A DNA stretch of 64,000 nt, from positions 62,001 through 126,000 of the forward strand of contig CAJTXM010000003.1 in assembly GCA_910583545.1 (NCBI GenBank), read 5' to 3'. The DNA comes from an uncultured Christensenella sp. Lineage in GTDB: Bacteria; Bacillota; Clostridia; Christensenellales; Borkfalkiaceae. The notes beneath the pieces are model-generated. The model did not search any database. It worked only from the letters and a program-made list of their open reading frames with translations, and was not told where the DNA came from. Within the stretch, counting starts at the first letter, position 1; every line of letters begins with the position of its first letter. Below are positions 51,612 to 61,008 of this stretch, in pieces. A program made the translations under genes and the position numbers.

Positions 51612-53129
51612 ATGCAGAAAGTATCCGAATTGGATTACCTCAGAATGACGGGCAGACAGAAATTCTGTTACCGCTTCGTTTTATTCTTTCAGAACTTTCC
51701 GGTACTGTTTCTGAATTTTTTCAGAGTAAAAATTCCGCAGTGGTTTATAAGGCAGGGTCGTAAAATAGCCGATATCGGTCTTACGATAGGCAGGGCAATG
51801 AAGTACGGCGACTGGAAAACGCGCACTTCGTTCGTCGTGTTCGGCTTTTCCCAGCTTGCAAGAAAACAGTGGCTCAGAGGCGTGATGCAACTCGTATTCG
51901 AGGTCTTGTTCATTCTCTATATGGCTCTGTTCGGCGCTCAGTATCTGGGGCTTTTGGGAAGTTTAGGCACGGTAGAAACGACGTCGGTGAAAGACGAATA
52001 CGGCTTCGAAGTCAAGATTGTCGGCGACAACAGCCTTTTGATTCTTCTGTACGGACTTCTTACAATTCTCTTTATTTTAGTCTTTGCGTACGTCTGGTAT
52101 AAAAATATCAAATCGGCGTACATTTCGCAGGAAATATGCGAAGCGGGACAGAAGCTCGAAACGGCTAAACAGGATATGGCGTCGCTCCTCGACGGTCAGT
52201 ACCACAAAACGCTTTTGGGAATACCTCTCGCAGGTCTTACAATCTTTACGATAATTCCCATAATCTTTATGATTTTCGTCGCGTTCACCAACTACGACGC
52301 AGGGCATCAGCCCCCCGAAAAGCTGTTCACCTGGATAGGCTGGGACAACTTTGCGAAAGTCTTCAACGGTGAAATGGCGAAGGCGAGCAAGTTCGGCTAT
52401 ACGTTTGCAATGCTTCTGATGTGGACGGTGATATGGGCGTTCTTTGCAACTTTCTCGAACTACATTCTGGGAATGATAGTTTCTATCATCATCAACAAAA
52501 AGGGAATACGCCTTAAAAAGCTGTGGCGAACGGTGCTTGTTATGACGATAGCCGTTCCTCAGTTTGTATCGCTTCTTTTAATGTCGCAGATGCTTGCCGA
52601 CGGAGGCGCTATCAACGAGCTTTTGAGAAGTTGGGGCTTGATAGATACGCCTATTAAATTTTTAAGCGACGCAACGATAGCGAAAGTTACTATAATCGTC
52701 GTAAATATATGGATAGGTATTCCGTATACGATGCTGATAACGACGGGTATTCTTATGAACATTCCCGAAGATTTATACGAGTCGGCGAGAATAGACGGCG
52801 CAGGTCCCGTAAAGGCGTTCTTCAAGATAACGCTTCCGTATATGCTTCACGTTACGGCGCCCTATCTCATAACTCAGTTTATAGGCAATTTGAACAACTT
52901 CAACGTAATATTCCTTCTGACGGGAGGAACTCCCACTTCTTCGGATTTCGCAGGTTCCGCAGGCAAAACCGACCTTCTTATAACCTGGCTCTACAAAATG
53001 GTTATGCAGGATAAGGCTTACGGTATGGCTTCGGTCATAAGTATTCTTATGTTCGTTATCACGGCTGTTGTATCGCTTATCGTCTACAACAGATCCGGTT
53101 CAGTTAAAAACGAGGAGGAGTTTATGTGA
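51612..53129 (+). CDS. malF: Maltodextrin ABC transporter permease MalF
   Basis: A 505-residue inner-membrane permease. It has two extra N-terminal hydrophobic segments (about 95-125 and 138-160) and a long loop before six core segments, resembling the larger MalF form, and the EAA loop ESARIDGAGPVKAFFKITLP in the last third. ACAGGAGG precedes the ATG. Its stop overlaps the malG start (TGATG). Confidence 0.92.
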   Translation: MQKVSELDYLRMTGRQKFCYRFVLFFQNFPVLFLNFFRVKIPQWFIRQGRKIADIGLTIGRAMKYGDWKTRTSFVVFGFSQLARKQWLRGVMQLVFEVLFILYMALFGAQYLGLLGSLGTVETTSVKDEYGFEVKIVGDNSLLILLYGLLTILFILVFAYVWYKNIKSAYISQEICEAGQKLETAKQDMASLLDGQYHKTLLGIPLAGLTIFTIIPIIFMIFVAFTNYDAGHQPPEKLFTWIGWDNFAKVFNGEMAKASKFGYTFAMLLMWTVIWAFFATFSNYILGMIVSIIINKKGIRLKKLWRTVLVMTIAVPQFVSLLLMSQMLADGGAINELLRSWGLIDTPIKFLSDATIAKVTIIVVNIWIGIPYTMLITTGILMNIPEDLYESARIDGAGPVKAFFKITLPYMLHVTAPYLITQFIGNLNNFNVIFLLTGGTPTSSDFAGSAGKTDLLITWLYKMVMQDKAYGMASVISILMFVITAVVSLIVYNRSGSVKNEEEFM

Positions 53130-53998
53130 TGGCTAAGAAATTACGCAGTAAAAAATCCGTAGAACGCGGTACCAACATTGCAATTTATATAATTCTGACT
53201 CTGATAAGCATCATATGGCTGTTTCCCTTTTTGTACCTCGTAATTCAGTCTTTAAGGGGCGAGCAGGGAATTGCAACACCCTATTTCTGGCCCAAGCAGT
53301 GGACTTTCGATAACTATATCAAGCTGTTCACCGACAAGTCGATTTTCAACTTCCCCAAGTGGTACGGCACTACGCTTATTATTTCGGTAGTAGTGACTGT
53401 GGTGCAGACGGTCTTCGTGCTTGTCACAAGCTACGCGCTGTCAAGACTCCGTTTCAAAATGAGAAAGCCGTTGATGAATTTAATGCTTGTTTTAGGAATG
53501 TTCCCCGGCTTTATGTCGATGACGGCGGTGTATTTCCTTCTCAAACTTTTCGGTCTTACGCAGAATTTAAGCTTGGTCGGTCTGGTTTTAGTCTACGTCG
53601 CAAGCTCGTGTATGGGCTATTATATCAGCAAGGGCTTCTTCGACACTATTCCCAAATCGCTTGACGAAGCGGCGAGAATTGACGGCGCAAGCAGGCACAA
53701 GGTATTTATCAAAATTATTTTACCGCTTGCAAAGCCCATAATCATCTACACCGTACTTACGGCGTTTATGGCGCCCTGGGGCGAGTATATGTTCGCATCT
53801 TTAATGGCGTTCGGCGATCAGGACTATTACAATGTTGCAGTCGGACTTAAAGCAATGCTCGACAAGGAAGTCGCGTCTCAGTATTTCACGCGTTTCTGCG
53901 CGGCTTCGGTATTGATATCGATTCCTATAACCGCTCTGTTCTTCTGGTTGCAGAAGTACTACGTTCAGGGCGTGACCGGCGGATCGGTAAAGGGGTAA
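53129..53998 (+). CDS. malG: Maltodextrin ABC transporter permease MalG
   Basis: A 289-residue permease with six membrane segments and the EAA loop DEAARIDGASRHKVFIKIIL. ATG 53129 is taken as start, with AGGAGG 9 nt upstream; GTG 53126 is an alternative. It partners MalF and lies 3 nt before the amylase gene. Confidence 0.93.
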   Translation: MAKKLRSKKSVERGTNIAIYIILTLISIIWLFPFLYLVIQSLRGEQGIATPYFWPKQWTFDNYIKLFTDKSIFNFPKWYGTTLIISVVVTVVQTVFVLVTSYALSRLRFKMRKPLMNLMLVLGMFPGFMSMTAVYFLLKLFGLTQNLSLVGLVLVYVASSCMGYYISKGFFDTIPKSLDEAARIDGASRHKVFIKIILPLAKPIIIYTVLTAFMAPWGEYMFASLMAFGDQDYYNVAVGLKAMLDKEVASQYFTRFCAASVLISIPITALFFWLQKYYVQGVTGGSVKG

Positions 53999-54001
53999 GT
54001 T

Positions 54002-55540
54002 ATGAAAAACAAATTTATGAAATTTTCCGCGGTGGCGCTCTGCGCCGCAACCGCCTGCGCGTCTGCTTTTACGTTTACCGCCTGCGGAGGAACGGATTAT
54101 AATCTTTTGCAGGAAAACATAATAGACGACAACTACGATAATTATTATCAGATTTTCGTCCGTTCGTATTACGATACAGACGGCGACGGAATAGGCGATT
54201 TCAACGGCGTTACCGAAAAACTCGACTATATCCGCGATATGGGATATACGGGAATATGGCTTATGCCTATTCATCCGAGTCCGAGCTATCACGGCTACGA
54301 CGTGACCGACTATTACGCAGTAAATTCCGATTTCGGCACTATGGCGGATTACGAAAATCTTGTAACAAAGGCGCACGAAAAGGGGATAAAAGTAATAATC
54401 GACCTCGTCGTGAACCATTCCTCCGATCAGCACCCCTGGTTTAAAGAGGGCGCGGCTTTCCGCAACGGACAGGGCGGAAGCTCAAAGTATTCAAGCTATT
54501 ACAACTGGTCTTCTACAGAACAGCCTAAGTACTCAAAGATAGGCAACGTCTATTACGAGTCGCAGTTCGATAAGAGTATGCCCGACTTCAATATAGAGGG
54601 TACGGCGCTCAGAGAGGAAGTCGGCAACATAATAAAATTCTGGATAGACGACAAAAAAACGGACGGTTTCCGTCTCGACGGCTGTTATTACTATTCGTCC
54701 GAAGGCACCGGCAAGAGCGCGGAGTTCTGCGAATTTATCCACGATACCGCGGTAAAATACAACGAAAACGCATATATCGTGGGCGAGTGCTGGGGACCTC
54801 CGAGAAGTATTTTAAAATCGACTTTTTATCAAAGCGGTGTGAACAGCTTCTTTGACTTCGAAGTAACGGGCGAAGTGGTCAAAGCCGTAAACAATAATTC
54901 GTCGACAAGTATATGGAATTCGATAAATAAAAACTTCGATTCCGCCGACGGCAATATTGCGGCTCCGTTTCTGAGCAATCACGACAACGGCAAGGGCAGA
55001 GTAGCCGGTCAGGTCGGGCGCGAAGCCGACAAGATAAAGTTCGCCTACGGACTGCTGTCGATGTTTTCGGGTAATACCTTCACTTACTACGGCGACGAGA
55101 TAGGTATGACTGCCGTGAAGCCTCAAAGCGATCCCGATCTGAGAATAGGAATACTTTGGGACGATATTGAAAACGTCACGACCCCTCCGTTCGGCGCAAG
55201 CGAAAAATCCGAATACCTTTTCGGCAGCGTCAAGTCCCAGCAAAAAGACGAAAGCTCTATACTCAGTTACTACAAGCTCTGCAACAACGCGCGCAACGCG
55301 TTCCCTGCGCTTATGCGCGGAGTTCCCGAAAAAATTGATTACGACGACAGAGAAGTTCTTATTATGAAAAAGACGTATCAGGGACAGAGCGTGACGGTCG
55401 TCATCAATACGGGGCTCGGCGATAAGAAAGTAAACGGCGTTGAGGGAGCTCTTGCGCAGAGTATCTGCGTAGACGGCAATATCAGCAAAAAGGGTTCGGC
55501 ATTGAAGATGCCTGCGCGTTCGATTGCGATTTTAACTTAA
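54002..55540 (+). CDS. Alpha-amylase (GH13) lipoprotein
   Basis: A 512-residue secreted GH13 enzyme with a signal ending FTFTAC (C28). Catalytic motifs: VIIDLVVNHS, nucleophile D226 in GFRLDGC, acid E262 in IVGECWGPP, and D328 in FLSNHDNG. Sequence around YQIFVRSYYDTDGDGIGDFNG resembles surface amylases and oligo-1,6-glucosidase-like members, so the exact bond cut is open. Located between malG and an ABC ATPase gene, it likely hydrolyses starch at the surface for MalEFG import. Confidence 0.88.
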   Translation: MKNKFMKFSAVALCAATACASAFTFTACGGTDYNLLQENIIDDNYDNYYQIFVRSYYDTDGDGIGDFNGVTEKLDYIRDMGYTGIWLMPIHPSPSYHGYDVTDYYAVNSDFGTMADYENLVTKAHEKGIKVIIDLVVNHSSDQHPWFKEGAAFRNGQGGSSKYSSYYNWSSTEQPKYSKIGNVYYESQFDKSMPDFNIEGTALREEVGNIIKFWIDDKKTDGFRLDGCYYYSSEGTGKSAEFCEFIHDTAVKYNENAYIVGECWGPPRSILKSTFYQSGVNSFFDFEVTGEVVKAVNNNSSTSIWNSINKNFDSADGNIAAPFLSNHDNGKGRVAGQVGREADKIKFAYGLLSMFSGNTFTYYGDEIGMTAVKPQSDPDLRIGILWDDIENVTTPPFGASEKSEYLFGSVKSQQKDESSILSYYKLCNNARNAFPALMRGVPEKIDYDDREVLIMKKTYQGQSVTVVINTGLGDKKVNGVEGALAQSICVDGNISKKGSALKMPARSIAILT

Positions 55541-55553
55541 AAGGGGTAAATTT

Positions 55554-57455
55554 ATGGCAGGATTAAATTTAAAACATATATATAAGGTCTATCCTAACGG
55601 AACCAAAGCCGTAAACGATTTCAATATGGAAATCGAGGATAAGGAATTCATAGTATTCGTAGGACCCTCCGGCTGCGGAAAATCCACCACGCTGAGAATG
55701 ATAGCGGGTTTGGAAGATATCAGCGCAGGCGAGCTTACGATAGGCGATATGATAGTCAACGACGTCGAGCCCAAGGACAGGGATATCGCAATGGTATTCC
55801 AGAACTACGCGCTGTATCCGCATATGACGGTCTATGAAAATATCGCGTTCGGTTTAAGGCTGAGAAAAATGCCCAAGGACGAGATACACAGGCGCGTAAC
55901 CGAAGCGGCGGAAATTTTGGGTATAACGGAGTATTTAAGTAAAAAGCCGAAGGAGATGTCGGGCGGTCAGCGTCAGAGAGTTTCGCTCGGCAGAGCTATC
56001 GTGCGTGAACCGAAAGTAATGCTTCTGGACGAACCGCTTTCAAACCTTGACGCCAAGCTGAGAACGCAGATGCGCGCAGAGATAGCCAAACTGCACGCAA
56101 AGCTCAACACTACTTTTATCTACGTCACTCACGACCAGATAGAGGCTATGACGATGGGTACGCGCATAGTCGTAATGAAAAACGGCTTCGTACAGCAGAT
56201 AGACACCCCCAAAAATCTTTACGTCTACCCTGCAAACAAATTCGTCGCAGGCTTTATCGGCACACCGCAGATGAACTTTTTCGAGGGCACGCTCAAAAAG
56301 AAGGGCGAGGAAGTGGAGATATGCTTCGACTATTCCGACGCGAAAGTCACCGTTCCTTATTCTATGCTTTACAAGGTGCGCCCTTCGTTCCTCAACGGCG
56401 ATAAGAAAGTGTATATAGGACTGCGCGCGGAAAACATTTCGCTTAACCGCGACGAGGTCAAAAACAGCAAGACTAAAATCAAAGTCAAAGTTTCGCACAA
56501 GGAAGAGCTGGGCAATCAGACGCTCGTCTACGGCGATATAAATATGGACGGCGACGGCTATACCGAGAGCTCGACGAGAATTATAATCGAGGCAGGCAGC
56601 GACGTTGAGTTGAAGGCGGGAGATATTCTGGACGCGGCTCTCGATATGAACAAAGTCCATCTTTTCGATAAGGAAACAGAGGACAGCATTCTTCCGAGAA
56701 TACCCGAATACAACTTCGTCGACTGTTCCGTCAAGGGCGGTTTGCTGACTTTCCTTGAAAACAGTATCCAGCTTCCTCCTGCAATTACCTGCGGTGACGG
56801 CAAGTACGAACTTTTAATTCCCTCCGACGCAATTTCGTTCGGCGGAAATATAGAAGTGAACGTCGCCTCTTCCGAAGTTATTAACGGCAAAATTCTCGTT
56901 TCGTTCGAAGTCGGCGGGAGAAGAATGTTCGCCGTTTCGGAAGGAGAAATCAAAAAGGGCAAGAAGAAGATTTCCATCGATTTAAAACGCATTTCGTTCT
57001 TGAAAGACGGCGAAACGGCAGTTTCGGCAATGCCTGACAAGGTTGTTATGAAGGGCAGACTTATCAAGGAAAAGGTTGTCGAAGAGGTCGAAAAAGACGG
57101 CAGGACTAAAAAAGCCAAAGTCGTTAAATTCTTCCTCGGTATCGGCGACGCGAAATTTGCGGCTCCCGATGACACGGCTAAAAAGCTTATTTCCGCAATG
57201 GGAGTAAAAAAGGCGTTCACGGAAGAGCTGCGGTATGAGTGCGGTCCTTATGACCTCAAATTCGCGGACAACGGGATTTCGGGCGAAGCCGTCAATACCG
57301 CGGATTACGGCAAAGAAAAATTCTCCGAAGTTAAAATCGGCGGAGAAACGGCATATATATATACCGAAGAGGAAAGGGAGGGAGCCGTGCATTTAGTTCC
57401 CGATATAGATAAACTTGCCGTCATTATGGCGGAAAAAGATATCAGAATAATTTAA
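55554..57455 (+). CDS. MsmX/UgpC-type sugar ABC ATPase with long C-terminal extension
   Basis: The ATPase for sugar import, with Walker A GPSGCGKST (37-45), signature MSGGQRQRVSLGRAI, Walker B VMLLDEPLSNLDAKL, H-loop TFIYVTHDQIEAM and TOBE-type C-terminal strands up to about residue 365. The product has 633 residues, about 260-270 more than normal MsmX proteins. The added part (about 366-633) has two beta-rich stretches, LPPAITCGDGKYELLIPSDA and FFLGIGDAKFAAPDDTAKKL, that look like repeated TOBE-like or novel domains, and no known motif. Located at the operon's end, it likely energises MalFG; the extension may be a sensor. Confidence 0.85.
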   Translation: MAGLNLKHIYKVYPNGTKAVNDFNMEIEDKEFIVFVGPSGCGKSTTLRMIAGLEDISAGELTIGDMIVNDVEPKDRDIAMVFQNYALYPHMTVYENIAFGLRLRKMPKDEIHRRVTEAAEILGITEYLSKKPKEMSGGQRQRVSLGRAIVREPKVMLLDEPLSNLDAKLRTQMRAEIAKLHAKLNTTFIYVTHDQIEAMTMGTRIVVMKNGFVQQIDTPKNLYVYPANKFVAGFIGTPQMNFFEGTLKKKGEEVEICFDYSDAKVTVPYSMLYKVRPSFLNGDKKVYIGLRAENISLNRDEVKNSKTKIKVKVSHKEELGNQTLVYGDINMDGDGYTESSTRIIIEAGSDVELKAGDILDAALDMNKVHLFDKETEDSILPRIPEYNFVDCSVKGGLLTFLENSIQLPPAITCGDGKYELLIPSDAISFGGNIEVNVASSEVINGKILVSFEVGGRRMFAVSEGEIKKGKKKISIDLKRISFLKDGETAVSAMPDKVVMKGRLIKEKVVEEVEKDGRTKKAKVVKFFLGIGDAKFAAPDDTAKKLISAMGVKKAFTEELRYECGPYDLKFADNGISGEAVNTADYGKEKFSEVKIGGETAYIYTEEEREGAVHLVPDIDKLAVIMAEKDIRII

Positions 57456-57482
57456 GTTCATTCGGATTTCGTTCATCTTTTT

Positions 57483-57520
57483 TTCAGTCCGCGCTTTCAA
57501 AGCGCGGACTGAATTTTTTT
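57483..57520 (+). terminator. Terminator of the mal operon
   Basis: TTCAGTCCGCGCTTT pairs with AAAGCGCGGACTGAA around a single C, followed by seven T. Confidence 0.93.
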
Positions 57521-57529
57521 AAACGCCGT

Positions 57530-57558
57530 TTGACAAGTAAACTGCTTTCCGCTATAAT
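57530..57558 (+). promoter_or_regulatory. Consensus promoter of the ankyrin operon
   Basis: TTGACA (57530-57535), 17-bp spacer, TATAAT (57553-57558), both perfect, so strong constitutive expression is expected. Confidence 0.88.
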
Positions 57559-57598
57559 AAAATAAAAAATGCGTATACGCTTTAAACGGAGGATATTA

Positions 57599-58570
57599 AT
57601 GGAACAGCTATTGTTGAAGGCCTGCCAGAACGGACAGAAAGGGGTTGTGCTTGCATTCTTGAAAAAAGACGGACTCAATGTGAATGCCGTTGACGGCGAG
57701 GGATATTCCTCTCTCCATTACGCTTGCCTCAAAGGCTATAAGGATATAGTTAAATTACTTCTGGAAAAGGGTGCGGACGTCGGCGCTGTTTCAAACCGCA
57801 GCGTAACTCCTTTTCAGCTTGCTTGCGTAAGCGGCAACAAAGAGATTATAAAACTGCTTCTCGACGCGGGTGCGGATATAAACGCTACGGATAAAGTCGG
57901 CAAGACCGCGCTTATTTATGCGTTGGAGGCGCGCAAATCCGACGCCGCAAAGTATCTTTTAGAGCTTGGCATCGACGCCGATATCGCGGACAATAACGGT
58001 CGCAAAGCCATCGACTACGCTAACGCGTTCGGGCTCGTGCAGATAATAGAGGCTATGTCGTCAACGTCGGAGAACAGAGATTCGAGCGGCAACACTTCGC
58101 TTCATCAGGCCTGCTATAACGGCCAGTCGGAAGTTGTTAAAGCTATGCTTGCCAAAAACAAATCGGATATCAACGCCCGTAACGACTTTAAGCGCACTCC
58201 GCTGTGCATCGCGTGCGACGAGGACAATTTACTCATAGCCGAGCTGCTTATCGACGCGGGCGCAGACGTGAATTTAAGCGGTCAATACGGCAACACTCCT
58301 TTGCACAGCGCATCGTATAACGGCAACGAAAAACTCGTTAAACGCCTGATAGCGTGCGGTGCGAAAATCAATGAGCGCAACGAAAACGGCGAAACCGCGC
58401 TTATTATTTCGTCGGCAAAGGGTTATAACTTCATAGCCGCCTTTTTGCTTGAAAAAGGCGCGGACTTCACTTGCGCGGATATTTCGGGTCACACCGCTTT
58501 GTACTACGCTACAGAAAAGGGCTTTAACGACATAGTCGAAAAGCTGATAATTGCAGGCGCGGAAAGCTAA
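57599..58570 (+). CDS. Ankyrin-repeat protein 1
   Basis: A 323-residue protein (start ATG 57599 with CGGAGGAT upstream) built of about nine ankyrin repeats, e.g. GYSSLHYACLKGYKDIVKLL, then LLDAGADINATDKVGKTALI and NTPLHSASYNGNEKLVKRLI. No signal peptide, membrane segment or other domain is seen, so it is cytoplasmic unless a non-classical export route is used. Ankyrin repeats mediate protein binding; targets are unknown. Shares an operon with the next gene (12 nt apart). Confidence 0.93.
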   Translation: MEQLLLKACQNGQKGVVLAFLKKDGLNVNAVDGEGYSSLHYACLKGYKDIVKLLLEKGADVGAVSNRSVTPFQLACVSGNKEIIKLLLDAGADINATDKVGKTALIYALEARKSDAAKYLLELGIDADIADNNGRKAIDYANAFGLVQIIEAMSSTSENRDSSGNTSLHQACYNGQSEVVKAMLAKNKSDINARNDFKRTPLCIACDEDNLLIAELLIDAGADVNLSGQYGNTPLHSASYNGNEKLVKRLIACGAKINERNENGETALIISSAKGYNFIAAFLLEKGADFTCADISGHTALYYATEKGFNDIVEKLIIAGAES

Positions 58571-58582
58571 AAGGTGACGGGA

Positions 58583-60631
58583 ATGAATATAAACGAATTA
58601 AACGATTTACTCGTTAAATCGGCGGAAGGCAGAAACGGCAAATGCGTAGCCTGGTGGGACGAAGATCCCGAAGGAACGTACAGATATATTTTATTCAGAA
58701 AAGAGGAAGTCGCGGAAATCGAAGATTGCGTCGGATCGGCTCAGCCGTCCGTATTATCTGCGCACTGCGGAACGAACGGCTTCACTCTCTTTCATCTGCT
58801 CGTATGGCATAACTTATACGGTGCAGTCGAGGACGTTCTTAAAAGAAAAGCCGTTGACCCCGATATTACCGACGGCAAAGGCAGGGGGATAACCGCGCTT
58901 ATGCTTGCGTGCTGCGTCGCTAACTTTAAAATGGCGAAGCTTCTTTTGGAAAACGGCGCAAGCGAAACCGTTACCGATGCGGACGGAAGAGGGTGCTTTC
59001 ACTATCTGACCGGCGTGTGCACTGGGCTTACGCAGTCCTACCGCTGTAAGGAAAAGACGTATAAACAGCGCGGGCTTATAGCGGGAATTTTAACGCAGGG
59101 CGTTAACGTTATGGATAACGAAAATAAAACTCCGCTTTTGAAAATGCTCACCTCGCAGGATAGTAGTATTTCGTATTCGCTTATAGATGCGTTCATAAAA
59201 AAGGGCGCGGACTGCAATTTTATCGACGGCGAAGGTAATACTCTTTTACATATTGCAATAAAGAACAGACACTTCACCTCCGCGCTGCGGTTGATTAACG
59301 GCGAAACCGTAAACGCCGTAAATAACGCAGGCGAGACTCCGTTGAAGCTTGCAAAGCAATTCTACTGCGAAGGGCTTTGCATCGCGCTCAGGGATAAGGG
59401 GGCGGAATGCGACGCCGCGGAGAAGAGGACTGATCTGAAAAAACTTACGACTATGGCTTCAAACGCCTTTGCTTGCGGTAACGAAATCGACGGGTTAGGC
59501 ATTGCACTGTATCTTGCGGAAAAAATTATAAAATCCGCCGACAGCGACGACGATGACGAAGTCGGTTGTATCGCGGATCTGTTTTTCAATGCGCTCAGCG
59601 CAGACGAAAACTGCTCCGTACTCGACGCCTGCGTTGCGGCGAAGATAAGCTTTACTCAAAAATACACTACGCGCGGTACGGCGTGGTGTTTAAGGGATAA
59701 ATGTTTTTCAGTCCGTGCAGGACTGAAAGCCGTCGAAAAGCTTTCCTCGCTCGGCGTCGATCTTAACTCGGCGGTCGTCGAGGGCAAGACGCCGGCAAAT
59801 ATAATTGCGGGGCTGAACGAGCCGAATCTTTTCAGCAACGAAAGGTGTACCTATTTCGAGGACACGGTCAGATATTTCAGTACGGAGAGTATGACCAGGC
59901 TCGACAACGACGGAACCTCGGCTATGCACCTTGCGGCGTCACGGGGACACGCGGAAATGCTGAAAGCGATGATAAATGCCGGTGCGGATATAAACGTGAC
60001 GCAGGACGCGCCGTCGGAGGCAGGCAACACGCCGCTTCATATCGCGTGCCTTAATCGCAAAGTCGAATGTGTAAAGGCTCTCGTTGAAAACGGTGCGGAC
60101 GAAAGCGTTTGCAACGTCAAGGGCGAAACCGCCGCCCATACGCTCTTTTCTAAATTATCAAAACGCTGCTCCGGCTTGAACGATAACGATGAGAAATATT
60201 GTAAACAGATATTAAGTTTTTTAAAAAATACCGACGCGCAGAGAAACGACGGAAGAACGCCGCTTATGCTTCTGCAATTTTGCAATATAAATTTAATCAG
60301 AGCGGTGCAGAGCTTAATTCTCGACGGCGGTGCGGACGTCAATAAAACCGACGACTACGGCAGGACTGCGTTAATTATTGCGGCGGACGAGCATTGTTTT
60401 AAAGAAACGGTCAAAGAACTCGTTATCGCCGGCGCGGACGTGAACGCGGCGGACAAGAGCGGCAAGACCGCCTTGCACTACGCTTTGAGATACGGCTCGC
60501 AGGACGTGGCGCGATATTTAATCAAAAAGGGCGCGGACTATAACAGGGCGGACAACAACGGCGTTACGCCGGTTGAGATAGCGGCTGAAAGCGGCTATGA
60601 AGAGGTGCTGGAGCTTACAACCGATATTTGA
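58583..60631 (+). CDS. Ankyrin-repeat protein 2
   Basis: A 682-residue protein (ATG 58583) with an N-terminal non-repeat part (about 1-55, including CVAWWDEDPEGTYRYIL) and many ankyrin repeats interrupted by degenerate spacers; a middle region (about 290-410) is not obviously repeat-like. Clear repeats include GTSAMHLAASRGHAEMLKAM, GNTPLHIACLNRKVECVKAL and GKTALHYALRYGSQDVARYL. No export signal is found. It ends with a terminator. Confidence 0.92.
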   Translation: MNINELNDLLVKSAEGRNGKCVAWWDEDPEGTYRYILFRKEEVAEIEDCVGSAQPSVLSAHCGTNGFTLFHLLVWHNLYGAVEDVLKRKAVDPDITDGKGRGITALMLACCVANFKMAKLLLENGASETVTDADGRGCFHYLTGVCTGLTQSYRCKEKTYKQRGLIAGILTQGVNVMDNENKTPLLKMLTSQDSSISYSLIDAFIKKGADCNFIDGEGNTLLHIAIKNRHFTSALRLINGETVNAVNNAGETPLKLAKQFYCEGLCIALRDKGAECDAAEKRTDLKKLTTMASNAFACGNEIDGLGIALYLAEKIIKSADSDDDDEVGCIADLFFNALSADENCSVLDACVAAKISFTQKYTTRGTAWCLRDKCFSVRAGLKAVEKLSSLGVDLNSAVVEGKTPANIIAGLNEPNLFSNERCTYFEDTVRYFSTESMTRLDNDGTSAMHLAASRGHAEMLKAMINAGADINVTQDAPSEAGNTPLHIACLNRKVECVKALVENGADESVCNVKGETAAHTLFSKLSKRCSGLNDNDEKYCKQILSFLKNTDAQRNDGRTPLMLLQFCNINLIRAVQSLILDGGADVNKTDDYGRTALIIAADEHCFKETVKELVIAGADVNAADKSGKTALHYALRYGSQDVARYLIKKGADYNRADNNGVTPVEIAAESGYEEVLELTTDI

Positions 60632-60645
60632 AATTTAAATAATGA

Positions 60646-60685
60646 GCGGACACGTTTTTAAAAAACGGGTTCGCTTTCGTTTTTT
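60646..60685 (+). terminator. Terminator after the ankyrin operon
   Basis: GCGGACACGTTTTT pairs with AAAAACGGGTTCGC (two mismatches), then TTTCGTTTTTT. Confidence 0.75.
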
Positions 60686-60703
60686 ATGTTCATAATAGAG
60701 TTG

Positions 60704-60955
60704 ATGTTTTACGAAAAGGTTTACGTTGCGGTTTATCTGAAAGTCAGCGCAGAGGGCGTTATGAAGCCCGTTTGCGTGGAATGGTCGGACGGGACTTGCT
60801 ATAAAATAGATAAAATCCTCGACGAGAGAAACGCTCCGCCCGAACACACGGGCGGAGTGCTTACGCGCAGGTACAGCGTAATTATAAACGGCAAAGTAAG
60901 GGTCGTTTATTTCGAAAAACACTCCGGCAGGTGGTTTGTGGAAAAGGCGGTTTAA
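60704..60955 (+). CDS. Small conserved protein, unknown
   Basis: An 83-residue protein with the pattern VEWSDGTCYKIDKILDERNA, then GGVLTRRYSVIINGKVRVVYF and WFVEKAV. Similar small proteins of this WSDG/RY/WFVE pattern are widespread in Clostridia and have no assigned function. I start at ATG 60704, because ATG 60686 overlaps the preceding terminator and lacks an SD. It stands alone. Confidence 0.6.
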   Translation: MFYEKVYVAVYLKVSAEGVMKPVCVEWSDGTCYKIDKILDERNAPPEHTGGVLTRRYSVIINGKVRVVYFEKHSGRWFVEKAV

Positions 60956-61008
60956 TTAAGGCGGAAAAGGTTAAAAATCAGTTTAAATAATATATAAGGG
61001 TATTTTAA

